Shown here piece by piece: positions 7,650 to 15,592 of a DNA stretch of 41,987 nt. Where the stretch lies: NCBI GenBank assembly GCA_016207605.1, contig JACQPJ010000042.1, forward strand, positions 1 through 41,987, given 5' to 3'. Source of the stretch: Elusimicrobiota bacterium. GTDB lineage: Bacteria > Elusimicrobiota > Elusimicrobia > UBA1565 > UBA9628. The position numbers and the translations under genes were made by a program. Numbering within the stretch: the stretch's first letter is position 1; each line of letters opens with the position of its first letter. Under the pieces are notes generated by a model. It was not told the origin of the DNA and searched no databases. It worked only from the letters and a program-made list of their open reading frames with translations.

Positions 7650-8683
7650 GCCAGGGAGAGGTCGAGAAGCGGGCGCAGGACGCGCCCGGACTCGAGGTCG
7701 GCCAGCGCCTCGTTGACGCGCGCCAGCGGATAGGCCGCGCCCAAGAGCGGCGCCAGATCCAGCCCATGCTCGGCGATCAGACCGGCCCAGCGCGGGAAGT
7801 CCCGGTCGGGCTCGTTGTCGCCGCCCCAGGTGCCGAGCAGGCGCTTGCCCGCGTTGAGCTCGCGCGGGTCCACCGCCAACATCTCGCCGAAGCGGGCGTT
7901 GCCGGCGACCACGGCTGAGCCCCCGCGCGGCCGCACGCAGGCCAGCGCGGCGGCCATGGCTTCCGTCCGTCCGCTGGCCTCCACCGCGGCGTCAAAGCCT
8001 TCGGGGGCCAGCGCGCGCAGCTCGTCGGCCAATCCCGGGCCCGGCGCCAGCGCGCGCGTCGCGCCCAGGGCCAGCGCCGCCGCGCGCCGATCCGCGCGCG
8101 GGTCCACGACGACCGTCACGCCCGCGCCCGCGCAGCGGGCCGCGGCCGCCGCGCACAGGCCCACGCCGCCCGCGCCGAACACGGCGACGCTTTGGCCGGG
8201 CGCTAGGCGCAAGACGTTGAAGATCATGCCAAAGCCCGTGGGCAGGGCGCAGCCCATCAGGGAGGCCGCCGCGGCGGGCAGGCCGGGAGGGAGGGCGACG
8301 AGGCGGCTCTCGCTGACCACGGCCAGGCGCTGGAAGGTGGTCATTGCGCCCGCGTTGACGGTCCGGCTCCCCCAGCGGTAGACGGCGCCGCCGGCCTCGG
8401 CTCCGGAGCCTTTCATCCAGGTCAGCACGACGTCCTGGCCCGGCTTGACCTTGGAGACGCCGGGACCCGCCTCGCGCACCGTGCCCGAGCCCTCGTGCCC
8501 CAGCGCGTGCGGCAGGTGGGCGTCGGGGCCCTTCTCGCCGCGCGTTTCTAAAAGCTGGGTCCGGCACACGCCGCTGAAGGCGACCTCCACGAGGACCTGG
8601 CCGGGCTTGAGAGCCGGGATTTCGAGCTCGGCCAGGGCCAGCGGCTTGCCCGGCTCGACCAGGACGGCGGCGGGGGTCCTCAT
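7646..8683 (-). CDS. Medium-chain (zinc-type) alcohol dehydrogenase
   Basis: A 345-residue MDR dehydrogenase. Candidate catalytic zinc ligands are C40 (SGVCRTQ), H63-E64 (GHEGSG) and C145 (LMGCALPTG). The Rossmann motif is GAGGVG at 170-175. The four-cysteine lobe that binds the structural zinc in classical alcohol dehydrogenases is absent: no cysteines occur between residues 64 and 144. It would oxidise or reduce a hydroxyl/keto group with NAD(P), in context probably on a sugar intermediate. The true start at 8683 overlaps the transketolase stop (ATGA), ruling out the longer reading that begins at 8839. Confidence 0.8.
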   Translation of the reverse strand: MRTPAAVLVEPGKPLALAELEIPALKPGQVLVEVAFSGVCRTQLLETRGEKGPDAHLPHALGHEGSGTVREAGPGVSKVKPGQDVVLTWMKGSGAEAGGAVYRWGSRTVNAGAMTTFQRLAVVSESRLVALPPGLPAAAASLMGCALPTGFGMIFNVLRLAPGQSVAVFGAGGVGLCAAAAARCAGAGVTVVVDPRADRRAAALALGATRALAPGPGLADELRALAPEGFDAAVEASGRTEAMAAALACVRPRGGSAVVAGNARFGEMLAVDPRELNAGKRLLGTWGGDNEPDRDFPRWAGLIAEHGLDLAPLLGAAYPLARVNEALADLESGRVLRPLLDLSLA

Positions 8684-9609
8684 CGTCCCAGCCGCGCGAG
8701 GATCTTCCCGGCCGCGGCCGCGGCGGTCAGGCCGAAGCGCCCGCGCGCCCAGGCCTGGTCGCCGCACTCGTGGAGGAACTCGTCCCGCGCCCCGATCCGG
8801 CAGAGCCTGGCCTTGAGGCCGTCGCGCTCGCAGGCCCACTCGGCCAGCGCGGCGCCCAGGCCGCCGATGAGGCCGTGCTCTTCCATGGCCGCCACGACGG
8901 AAAAGCGCGCGAAGGCCGCGGCCAGGTAGTCCTCGTCCAAGGGCTTCAAGGTGTGGAAGCTGACCACCTCGGTCGAGACGCCGCGGGCGGCCAGGAGCTC
9001 CGCCGCGGCCAGGGCCTCGGGCAGGATCGTCCCGGCTGCCAGCAGGGCGGCGTCGCGGCCGGGCTTGAGGACCAGCGCGCGGCCGATGCGGAAGTCCGGG
9101 GCCGAGGCGTGGACCGCCGGCTCGCCCTTCTTGCCCAGGCGCAGGTACACCGGCCCTCCCGCCTCGCGGGCCAGCGCCGCGCGCAGGGCCAGCCGCGCCT
9201 CCGCGGGGTCGGCGGGGCAGACCACGGTCATGTTGGGCAGGGCGCGCAGGCAGGCGACGTCCTCCATCGAGTGGTGCGTGGGGCCCAGCGACGCGTAGGA
9301 GAGCCCCGCCCCGACCCCGGCCACCACGACGGGCAGGTCGTGGCAGCAGAGGTCCACGCGGATCTGCTCGAGCACGCGCAGGGTCACGAAGGGCGCGATC
9401 GTGTAAGCGACGGGGCGCAGGCCCTCCGCGGCCAGCCCCGCCGCGACGGTGACCATGTTGGCCTCGGCCACGCCGCAGTTGAAGAAGCGGTCGGGGTGGG
9501 CGGCCTTGTAGGCGTCGAAGAGGCGGTTGCCGATGTCGCCCGAGAGCATGACCACGCGCGGGTCCGCGTCCGCGGCCCGGGCCAGCTCCGCGGCGAAGGC
9601 GTTCCTCAC
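8680..9609 (-). CDS. Transketolase, C-terminal subunit
   Basis: A 309-residue protein covering the pyrimidine-binding and C-terminal domains of a split transketolase. GDIGNRLFDAYKAAHPDRFF is followed by GVAEANM, where E49 matches the catalytic glutamate that activates thiamine diphosphate. LGPTHHSMEDVACLRALPNM is the conserved substrate-side segment. Translation starts at a GTG (9609) that overlaps the stop of the N-terminal subunit gene (GTGA), so the pair is made as a 1:1 heteromer. Split transketolases of this size are common in surface-polysaccharide clusters, where two-carbon transfer could build an unusual sugar rather than serve the pentose phosphate pathway. Confidence 0.88.
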   Translation of the reverse strand: MRNAFAAELARAADADPRVVMLSGDIGNRLFDAYKAAHPDRFFNCGVAEANMVTVAAGLAAEGLRPVAYTIAPFVTLRVLEQIRVDLCCHDLPVVVAGVGAGLSYASLGPTHHSMEDVACLRALPNMTVVCPADPAEARLALRAALAREAGGPVYLRLGKKGEPAVHASAPDFRIGRALVLKPGRDAALLAAGTILPEALAAAELLAARGVSTEVVSFHTLKPLDEDYLAAAFARFSVVAAMEEHGLIGGLGAALAEWACERDGLKARLCRIGARDEFLHECGDQAWARGRFGLTAAAAAGKILARLGR

Positions 9610-10430
9610 GGCAGCCCCAGCTCCCGGCGCGCCGCGGCGAGCTCCGCGTCGCTCGGACTGCGGTAGTGCCAGTTGTTGTCGTCTTCCATGAAGCTCACGC
9701 CCTTGCCCTTGACCGTGCGCGCCACGAGCGCGGTCGGCCGGCCCGCGGGGTCGGGCGGGGCGGACAGGGCCGCGGCGAGCGCGCGCAGGTCGTGGCCGTC
9801 CACCTCGCGCGCGGCCCAGCCGAAGGCCCTCCACTTCTCGACGAGAGGGTCCAGGGCCATGATCTCGGCGCTGCGTCCGGTCGCCTGCCAGCCGTTGAAG
9901 TCCACCACCGCGGTGAGGCCGGAGAGCTTGTGCGCGGGGGCGAACATCGCCGCCTCCCAGACCGAGCCCTCCTCGCACTCCCCGTCGCTCATCACCACGA
10001 GCGCGCGCGTCGGGCGCTTGCGCAGGCGGGCGGCCAGGAGCAGGCCCGCGCCCCAGGACAGCCCGTGGCCCAACGAGCCGGTCGCCACCTCCACGCCCGG
10101 CGCGCAGCCCGGGCTGGGGTGCTCGGCCAGCCGCCCGCCGTCGGTCCCGTACTCCCGAAGCAGGGCGGGGTCGAAGAAGCCCCGCTCGGCCAGCGCCGCG
10201 TAGAGCGCCATGGCGCCGTGCCCCTTGCTGAAGACCAGGCGGTCCCGGTCCGGGTCCTTGGGGCGCGCGGGATCGACGCGCAGGGCCTTCCAATAGGCGG
10301 CCACCAGGATGTCCGCGCAGGACAGCGACGAACCCAGGTGCGGCGTCTGGGCGCGGTGCGACATCTCCAGGATGCGTCCGCGCACGCGCCGCGCCGCCGC
10401 CTCCAGCTCGGCGAGCTCCGCCGCCGTCAC
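9606..10430 (-). CDS. Transketolase, N-terminal (thiamine diphosphate) subunit
   Basis: A 274-residue protein holding the diphosphate-binding half of a transketolase. Visible are HLGSS (31-35), FSKGHGA with H71, GSLGHGL (118-124), and the thiamine-diphosphate/Mg motif SDGECEEG (148-155) ending in DFN with N179. Length matches other split N-terminal subunits. The start is a GTG at 10430, 10 bp after the upstream stop; an AGGAG overlapping that stop is a good Shine-Dalgarno and decides the start. The partner subunit follows with a 4-bp overlap. Confidence 0.88.
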   Translation of the reverse strand: MTAAELAELEAAARRVRGRILEMSHRAQTPHLGSSLSCADILVAAYWKALRVDPARPKDPDRDRLVFSKGHGAMALYAALAERGFFDPALLREYGTDGGRLAEHPSPGCAPGVEVATGSLGHGLSWGAGLLLAARLRKRPTRALVVMSDGECEEGSVWEAAMFAPAHKLSGLTAVVDFNGWQATGRSAEIMALDPLVEKWRAFGWAAREVDGHDLRALAAALSAPPDPAGRPTALVARTVKGKGVSFMEDDNNWHYRSPSDAELAAARRELGLP

Positions 10431-10440
10431 CGCGGACTCC

Positions 10441-11457
10441 TCATGAGAGCTTGGCCGCCTGCATCACGCGGATGTTGTGGTAGAGCGGGTCGTCGAGGTC
10501 CGTCACCTTTCCGGCCTGGAAGGCCGCGACCAGGGACTCGACGGCCTGCGCGATCGTGCGCCGGGTCTTGAAGCCCAGCTTGCGCAGGATCTTGGCCGAG
10601 GAGATCTTGTAGGAGCGCTGGTCGTCGGTGGGGACGACCTCGAGCGCGACGGGCCCGCGCTCGGGCGCCAGGCGCGCGACCACGCCCCGCGCCAGCTCCG
10701 CGAGCTCGGCCACGGTGCGGTTCTCGTCGCCGACGTTGAAGATCTCCCCGGCCACGTCCGCGTCGGGCAGGGCGAGCATCAGGCGGTAGGCGTCCACCAT
10801 GTCGGCGACGTGGATGTTGGGGCGCATCTGCGCGCCGCCGAAGATTTTCACGCGCCGGTTGAACCAGGCATGGGCCGTGAGCAGGTTGACGACCAGGTCC
10901 AGGCGCAGGCGCGGGGCGTAGCCGCACACCGTCGCCGGGCGCAGGACCACGGGGACGAAGGACGGCGCGCGCAGGGCCAGCAGGATCGGCTCGCACTGGG
11001 CCTTGCAGCGGCTGTAGTCGGTCATCGGCGCGAGCGGATGGTCCTCGGCTACCTCGGGCGCGCCGCTGACGCCGTAGACGCTGGAGGAAGAGGCGTAGAT
11101 GAAGCGCTTGACGCCTGCCTCGCGCGCCAGCCGGGCGAGGGGCTCGAAGGCGTCGCGGTTGATGGACTTGCCCAGCGCCGGATCGAGCTCGAAGCTCGGG
11201 TCGTTGGAGATGCAGGCCAGGTGGATGACCGCGTCGCAGTCCTCCAGCGCGCGGCGGACCAGGCCCTCGTCGCGCAGGTCGCCGCGGACCTCCTCGAGCT
11301 CCGGGCGGCCGCGGACCGCGGCCAGGGCCTCGCGCCCGTAGAGGCCGAGGTCGAGGGAGCGCACGCGCGCCCCGTCGCGCAGCAGCGCCGGCACCAGCGC
11401 CGAGCCCACGTAGCCCGCCCCGCCCGTGACCAGGATCCGCCGGAAGGGAGGCGTCAC
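10441..11457 (-). CDS. NAD-dependent sugar epimerase/dehydratase (extended SDR)
   Basis: A 338-residue extended SDR with TGGAGYVGS at residues 11-19, YASSSSVYG at 121-129 and the catalytic Y148-x3-K152 (DYSRCK). CISNDPSFELDP and the C-terminal PTDDQRSYKISSAK are typical of a subgroup of NAD-dependent epimerases found in surface-sugar loci. It begins with GTG (11457), overlapping the upstream kinase stop (GTGA). The substrate, presumably a nucleotide- or phospho-sugar, cannot be named from sequence. Confidence 0.8.
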   Translation of the reverse strand: MTPPFRRILVTGGAGYVGSALVPALLRDGARVRSLDLGLYGREALAAVRGRPELEEVRGDLRDEGLVRRALEDCDAVIHLACISNDPSFELDPALGKSINRDAFEPLARLAREAGVKRFIYASSSSVYGVSGAPEVAEDHPLAPMTDYSRCKAQCEPILLALRAPSFVPVVLRPATVCGYAPRLRLDLVVNLLTAHAWFNRRVKIFGGAQMRPNIHVADMVDAYRLMLALPDADVAGEIFNVGDENRTVAELAELARGVVARLAPERGPVALEVVPTDDQRSYKISSAKILRKLGFKTRRTIAQAVESLVAAFQAGKVTDLDDPLYHNIRVMQAAKLS

Positions 11458-13007
11458 TTGAGCAGGGACTCCACGTGCTTGAGCAGGGCGGCGTGGTCGA
11501 GGGGCTCGCGGTTGCCGACCACGGCCACGGCCTGCGCGCCGGCCGCGTTGCCCACCAGTCCCGTCACCTCCAGCGGAGCGCCGGCCGCGTCGCAGAGGGC
11601 GGCCACGGACAGGAAAGCGTCGCCCGCGCCCACGCGGTCCCGGACGCGGCCCGCGAAGGCCGGCACCTCGCGGAAGCCCTCGCCGCGGCTCCAGGCCAGG
11701 CAGCCGTTGCTGCCGCGCGTGACGATCACCCGCGGGAAGTTCGCGCGCCTGGAGAACAGGGGGACGAGGCGGCGCAGGTCGCCGCGGCGGTCGCGCGACT
11801 CCATGCGCATTTCGGCTTCCGTCAGGCAGGCGAGGTCGGCGCGCGGGTAGCGGTCGACGGCGTGGTAGCCCAGGTTGCCGGCGTTGGACTGGGCGTTGAC
11901 CGCCAGCCGCCGGGCCTTGCGGGCGATGAAGGCCGCGGCGTCCTCGTCGAGCATGCCGTGGCCGTAGTCGGCGACGATGACCAGGTCGTGGCGCCCCAGC
12001 TCCCGCTCCAGGGCGGCGCGCAGGGCGCGGCGCCGGGGCGCCTCCATCAGCGCGTCGTTGATCTCGTAGACCTCGAGCAGCTTCGTGAAGTGGTAGCGCT
12101 CGACGAAGCGCCGCTTGACGATCGTGGGCGAGCCGGGGCGGCGCAGGAACCGGGGCCGCACGTTGGGCCGGAGCTTGCCGCGCGCGAACGCTTCGTGGGA
12201 CGGCGAATCGCCGAGGAGGGTCAGCAGGGTCACGCGCCCGGCGAAGGCCGCGGCGTGGTTGGCGACGGCCAGCGCGCCGCCCGCGAAGCGCTCCTCCCCC
12301 TCGCGGCGCACCACGAGCGTGGGCTCCTTGGAGGACTTGCCGATGGCGTCGCAGTATACGTACTCGTCCACGATGGCCTCGCCCACGACGAGGACCTTGA
12401 GCCCCTTGGCCGCCTCTAGCGGGCGGAGCGTCTCGGCCAGGGAATGCCGCCGCCGGTAGCCCTCCAGGTAGGCGTCCACCTCGGCCGGGAAGCTGGAGAG
12501 GCGGCGGTTGAGCAGGTGCGAGGAGCTGAAAGCCAGGTCGTCGGTGAAGACCAGCCGCCCCCCGACGGCGCGGACCGCGGCGGCCTCGCGGCGTATGCCG
12601 CCGGTGGCGTCGTCGCCCGCGCGGCGGTAGTCGGCGCCCTTGGCGTAGACGCCCGGCTTGAGCAGCCGGATCGGCTCGACCGCGGTCGGCCAGCGGCTGA
12701 CCGCGGCGTAGTCCACCGCGTCGAGCGCGGCGACGGCCTCGGCGCGCAGGGCCTCCGGGAAGGCGGGGCGGTGCGGCCCCTTGTTGACGTGGCGGTCGGG
12801 GGTGACGGTCGCGACGAGCAGGTCGCCGTGGCGGCGCGCCGCCTCGAAGTGGCGGATGTGTCCGATGTGGAGGAGGTCGAAGACGCCGTGGCAGAGCACC
12901 ACGCGCCGCCCCTCGGCGCGGGCCTTGGCCAGGCGCGCGGCCAGTTCCTCCAAGGACAGGACCTTCCGACGCGCGCGAGAGGCTTTCAGCTCAGGTATTG
13001 GAACCAT
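11454..13007 (-). CDS. HldE-like fusion in inverted order: nucleotidyltransferase then PfkB kinase
   Basis: A 517-residue bifunctional protein. Residues about 15-165 are a cytidylyltransferase-type domain with CHGVFDLLHIGHIRHF, the HxGH motif being H47-I-G-H50. Residues about 200-517 are a PfkB/ribokinase domain with VVGEAIVDEY near 207-216, the glycine-rich FAGGALAVANH and the catalytic GAGDAF at 460-465 (D463). In E. coli HldE the kinase comes first, so the order here is reversed. By analogy it would phosphorylate a sugar (perhaps a heptose phosphate) and then add a nucleotide. The longer reading from 14093 is rejected because it runs through the whole preceding epimerase gene. ATG 13007 lies 22 bp inside that gene. 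Confidence 0.82.
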   Translation of the reverse strand: MVPIPELKASRARRKVLSLEELAARLAKARAEGRRVVLCHGVFDLLHIGHIRHFEAARRHGDLLVATVTPDRHVNKGPHRPAFPEALRAEAVAALDAVDYAAVSRWPTAVEPIRLLKPGVYAKGADYRRAGDDATGGIRREAAAVRAVGGRLVFTDDLAFSSSHLLNRRLSSFPAEVDAYLEGYRRRHSLAETLRPLEAAKGLKVLVVGEAIVDEYVYCDAIGKSSKEPTLVVRREGEERFAGGALAVANHAAAFAGRVTLLTLLGDSPSHEAFARGKLRPNVRPRFLRRPGSPTIVKRRFVERYHFTKLLEVYEINDALMEAPRRRALRAALERELGRHDLVIVADYGHGMLDEDAAAFIARKARRLAVNAQSNAGNLGYHAVDRYPRADLACLTEAEMRMESRDRRGDLRRLVPLFSRRANFPRVIVTRGSNGCLAWSRGEGFREVPAFAGRVRDRVGAGDAFLSVAALCDAAGAPLEVTGLVGNAAGAQAVAVVGNREPLDHAALLKHVESLLK

Positions 13008-13990
13008 TCCTTGGTCGCCTCCCGGATCGCGCCGGCGTCCCAGACGGGCGCGCCGCGCCACTGCTCGATGTTCTCCAGCACGCGGGCCACGCCCTCGGCG
13101 AAGCCGACCTTGGGGCTCCAGCCGACGCGCGCCTTGATCCGGGAGATGTCGGCGAAGGTCGCGTCGGGCTCGCCGGGGCGCTTGGGCACGCGCACGGCCG
13201 GGCCGCCCAGCAGGCGGACCAGCTCGTTGACCGAGTAGGTGCTGCCGGAGCCGACGTTGAAGGCCTCGCCCGAGGCGTCGCAGGCCGCGGCCGCGGCGAA
13301 GGCGTCGGCGGCGTCGGCCACGTAGGTGAAGTCGCGCGTCTGCTCGCCGTCGCCGACCACGGTGAAGGGCTTGCCCGCCAGCTTCTGGGCCAGGAAGACC
13401 CCGAAGACCGCGCCGTAGGTCCCCGCGGTCCGCGCGCGCGGACCGTACACGTTGAACAGGCGCAGGGAGACCGCGCTCAGCTTGTAGGTCCGCGCCCAGT
13501 GCAGGACGTACTGCTCGCCGATCCATTTGGTCAGGGCGTAGGGGTACATGGGCCGCATGGGGGCGCTCTCCGGCGTGGGGAGCGTCTCGGCCAGCCCGTA
13601 GCAGGAGGAGGAGGCGGCGTAGACCAGGCGCTTGGCCCCCGCGGCGCGCGCGGCCTCCAGCACCGCGGCCGTCCCGTCCACGTTGGCGCGGTGGTACTTC
13701 AGCGGCTCCGCGATGGACGGCACGACGTCGGCCAGGGCGGCCAGGTGAAAGACCCACTCGGCGCCCGCGAAGAGCGGGCGGATCTCCTCGACGCGCGCGA
13801 CGTCGGCGCGGCGCACGGACAGTCGCGGGTGCGCGCGGACGGCCGCCAGGTTCTCCAGCCGCCCCGTCGAGAGGTCGTCCACGACGGTCACGTGGTGGCC
13901 GTCGTCGAGCAGCCGCTCGACCAGGTGGCTGCCGATGAATCCGGCGCCGCCCGTGACCAAGGTCCTCTTCGGGGCTTGCGCGGCGGTCAT
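12986..13990 (-). CDS. UDP-sugar 4-epimerase-like SDR
   Basis: A 334-residue extended SDR and first gene of the minus-strand operon. TGGAGFIGS is at residues 13-21, AASSSCYG at 125-132 and the catalytic Y151-x3-K155 (PYALTK). RLFNVYGPR and TRDFTYVADAADAF are conserved in GalE/WbpP-type 4-epimerases and UDP-glucuronate epimerases. It probably interconverts a UDP-sugar at C4. The ATG at 13990 lies only 76 bp from the divergent ATPase gene, so the operon promoter must sit in that AT-rich gap. Confidence 0.8.
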   Translation of the reverse strand: MTAAQAPKRTLVTGGAGFIGSHLVERLLDDGHHVTVVDDLSTGRLENLAAVRAHPRLSVRRADVARVEEIRPLFAGAEWVFHLAALADVVPSIAEPLKYHRANVDGTAAVLEAARAAGAKRLVYAASSSCYGLAETLPTPESAPMRPMYPYALTKWIGEQYVLHWARTYKLSAVSLRLFNVYGPRARTAGTYGAVFGVFLAQKLAGKPFTVVGDGEQTRDFTYVADAADAFAAAAACDASGEAFNVGSGSTYSVNELVRLLGGPAVRVPKRPGEPDATFADISRIKARVGWSPKVGFAEGVARVLENIEQWRGAPVWDAGAIREATKEWFQYLS

Positions 13991-14066
13991 GGGTTATAAC
14001 GGGGTATGCGACGTATAAGTTTGATTTATTATTCATGAACTCATCAAGCTCAAGGGAAGATAGGCC
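13991..14066. promoter_or_regulatory. Divergent AT-rich promoter region
   Basis: This 76-bp gap separates the 13-gene minus-strand operon from the ATPase gene and is far richer in A and T than its surroundings. On the plus strand TATTAT at 14027-14032 is a plausible -10, and AAGGGAAGA near 14051 is a Shine-Dalgarno-like stretch before the ATG at 14067. On the minus strand TATAAC and TTATAC hexamers occur close to the ATG at 13990. Assignment of exact boxes is uncertain. Confidence 0.45.
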
Positions 14067-15581
14067 ATGAAAAAAACAGATCCGCTCGAGCACAACCCAT
14101 TGTTTGGGCAGTTGCCATTGGAGCTTTCAGAAAACATCCGCTCCATCAATCCTTGGTGGAGGGGCGAGCCTCTGCCCGATCTGCCGCGATTCCATCGGTG
14201 GGCATTCCAGCGCTTGAGGCATTTGCTGGACAAAGGAATGGCGCCCGCCGCGGTTCTTCGCGGCCCGCGGCGCGTCGGCAAAACCATCCTGCTCAAGCAG
14301 ATCATCCAGGAATTGCTCCGCGAGGGCGTCTCGCCCGACCGCATTCTTTACGTGCCCTTCGACGAACTCCCGTCTCTTGAGGGAATTCAGGAGCCGGTGC
14401 TGGCGGTCGCGCGCTGGTACGAGAAGGAGATACTGAAAGCCTCCTTCAACGCCGCGGCAAAGCAGGCGCGGCCCGTCTACGTCTTTTTCGATGAAATCCA
14501 GAACCTGGGATCGTGGGCGCCGCAGGTGAAAAGCTTGGTGGACAATCATCCGATACGCGCCTTGATCACCGGCAGTTCCTCCCTGCGCATCGAGGCGGGG
14601 CGCGACAGCTTGGCCGGCCGCATCACGAGCGTGGATCTGGGGCCTTTATTTCTTCGCGAGATCGCCGAGCTCCGGCTTGGCGCGGCGGTCGCTCCATTTT
14701 GGGGCGACAACGGCCTCGATAAAATCGTCACCCAGGATTTTTGGATGCAGGCCAAGGAGCGGACCAAAAAAGAAGCGAGCTTGAGAACGCGGGCTTTTGC
14801 CGCTTTCTCCGAACGAGGCTCCTACCCTATCGCGCATGAGAAAGCGGACACCCCATGGCCCGAGGTCGCCGATTATCTCAACGAGACCGTCATCCAGCGG
14901 GCCATTCAGCATGACCTGCGCATGGGGGTTCGGGGCCAGAAACGGGACGAGGAGCTCCTGGAGGAAGTGTTCCGTTTGTGCTGCCGCTACGCGGGGCAGG
15001 CTCCGGGACAAAGGGTTTTCGTCCCGGAAATCCATCAGGCGCTGTCCAGCAATATCGGCTGGAATAGAATTCTCAACTATTTGCGCTTCCTCGATGGGAC
15101 GCTGCTGATCCGCCTGATCAAGCCGCTGGAGCTGCGCCTGAAACGCCAGAAATCGCCGCCCAAACTATGCCTATGCGATCCTGCGTTGCGCGCGAGCTGG
15201 CTTCAGGAAGTCGTGCCGCTGGACTCAATCGGCTTGACTCAAAATCCGCACTTGACGGACTTGGCCGGCCACTTGGCCGAAAGCGCTTTAGGTTATTTCC
15301 TGGCGTCCATCCCGAACCTGGATACGGCCTATTTCCCCGCGCGGGCCGCCGAGCCTGAGGTGGACTTCGTTCTGACGATAGGGACCCGGCGCATCCCCGT
15401 CGAGGTGAAATATCGCCGGCGCATCGATGCGCACCAGGATACCCTGGGCCTGCGCGCCTTTCTGGAGAAATCCGTCTATAACGCGCCATTCGGCCTCCTC
15501 GTGACTTTGGAGGACGACGTCGAGGTGCTCGATCCCAGGATCATCACGATCTCGCTTCCGTCGCTGCTGTGGTTGAAATAG
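14067..15581 (+). CDS. AAA ATPase with C-terminal DUF4143/nuclease-like domain
   Basis: A 504-residue protein of the AAA_14/DUF4143 type. Walker A is GPRRVGKT (66-73) and Walker B YVFFDE (138-143), followed by the sensor-like LITGSSSLR. The C-terminal part contains EPEVDFVLTIGTRRIPVEVK, an E...D...ExK arrangement like PD-(D/E)xK folds. Proteins of this type are widespread, often patchily distributed and of unclear function; DNA- or defence-related roles have been suggested. Base composition is visibly lower in GC than the flanking glycan genes, suggesting recent acquisition. The gene is followed 11 bp later by asparagine synthase, but the two need not be related in function. Confidence 0.8.
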   Translation: MKKTDPLEHNPLFGQLPLELSENIRSINPWWRGEPLPDLPRFHRWAFQRLRHLLDKGMAPAAVLRGPRRVGKTILLKQIIQELLREGVSPDRILYVPFDELPSLEGIQEPVLAVARWYEKEILKASFNAAAKQARPVYVFFDEIQNLGSWAPQVKSLVDNHPIRALITGSSSLRIEAGRDSLAGRITSVDLGPLFLREIAELRLGAAVAPFWGDNGLDKIVTQDFWMQAKERTKKEASLRTRAFAAFSERGSYPIAHEKADTPWPEVADYLNETVIQRAIQHDLRMGVRGQKRDEELLEEVFRLCCRYAGQAPGQRVFVPEIHQALSSNIGWNRILNYLRFLDGTLLIRLIKPLELRLKRQKSPPKLCLCDPALRASWLQEVVPLDSIGLTQNPHLTDLAGHLAESALGYFLASIPNLDTAYFPARAAEPEVDFVLTIGTRRIPVEVKYRRRIDAHQDTLGLRAFLEKSVYNAPFGLLVTLEDDVEVLDPRIITISLPSLLWLK

Positions 15582-15584
15582 GAT
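15579..15584 (+). promoter_or_regulatory. Possible -10 box (TAGGAT) before asparagine synthase
   Basis: TAGGAT overlaps the stop codon of the ATPase gene and lies 8 bp before the ATG at 15593. No Shine-Dalgarno is visible, so a near-leaderless transcript is possible. Confidence 0.35.
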
Positions 15585-15592
15585 AAGCGCGA

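Noticed and set aside
14035-14070. Eleven-codon ORF ending in ATGA at the ATPase start
   Set aside because: Its ATG lies 2 bp after the presumed -10, so it would probably be upstream of the transcription start; the ATPase has its own purine-rich ribosome site.
11454-14093. An 879-residue reading for the HldE-like gene
   Set aside because: The first 362 codons overlap the epimerase gene in another frame and are Arg/Pro-rich nonsense; the real start is the ATG at 13007.
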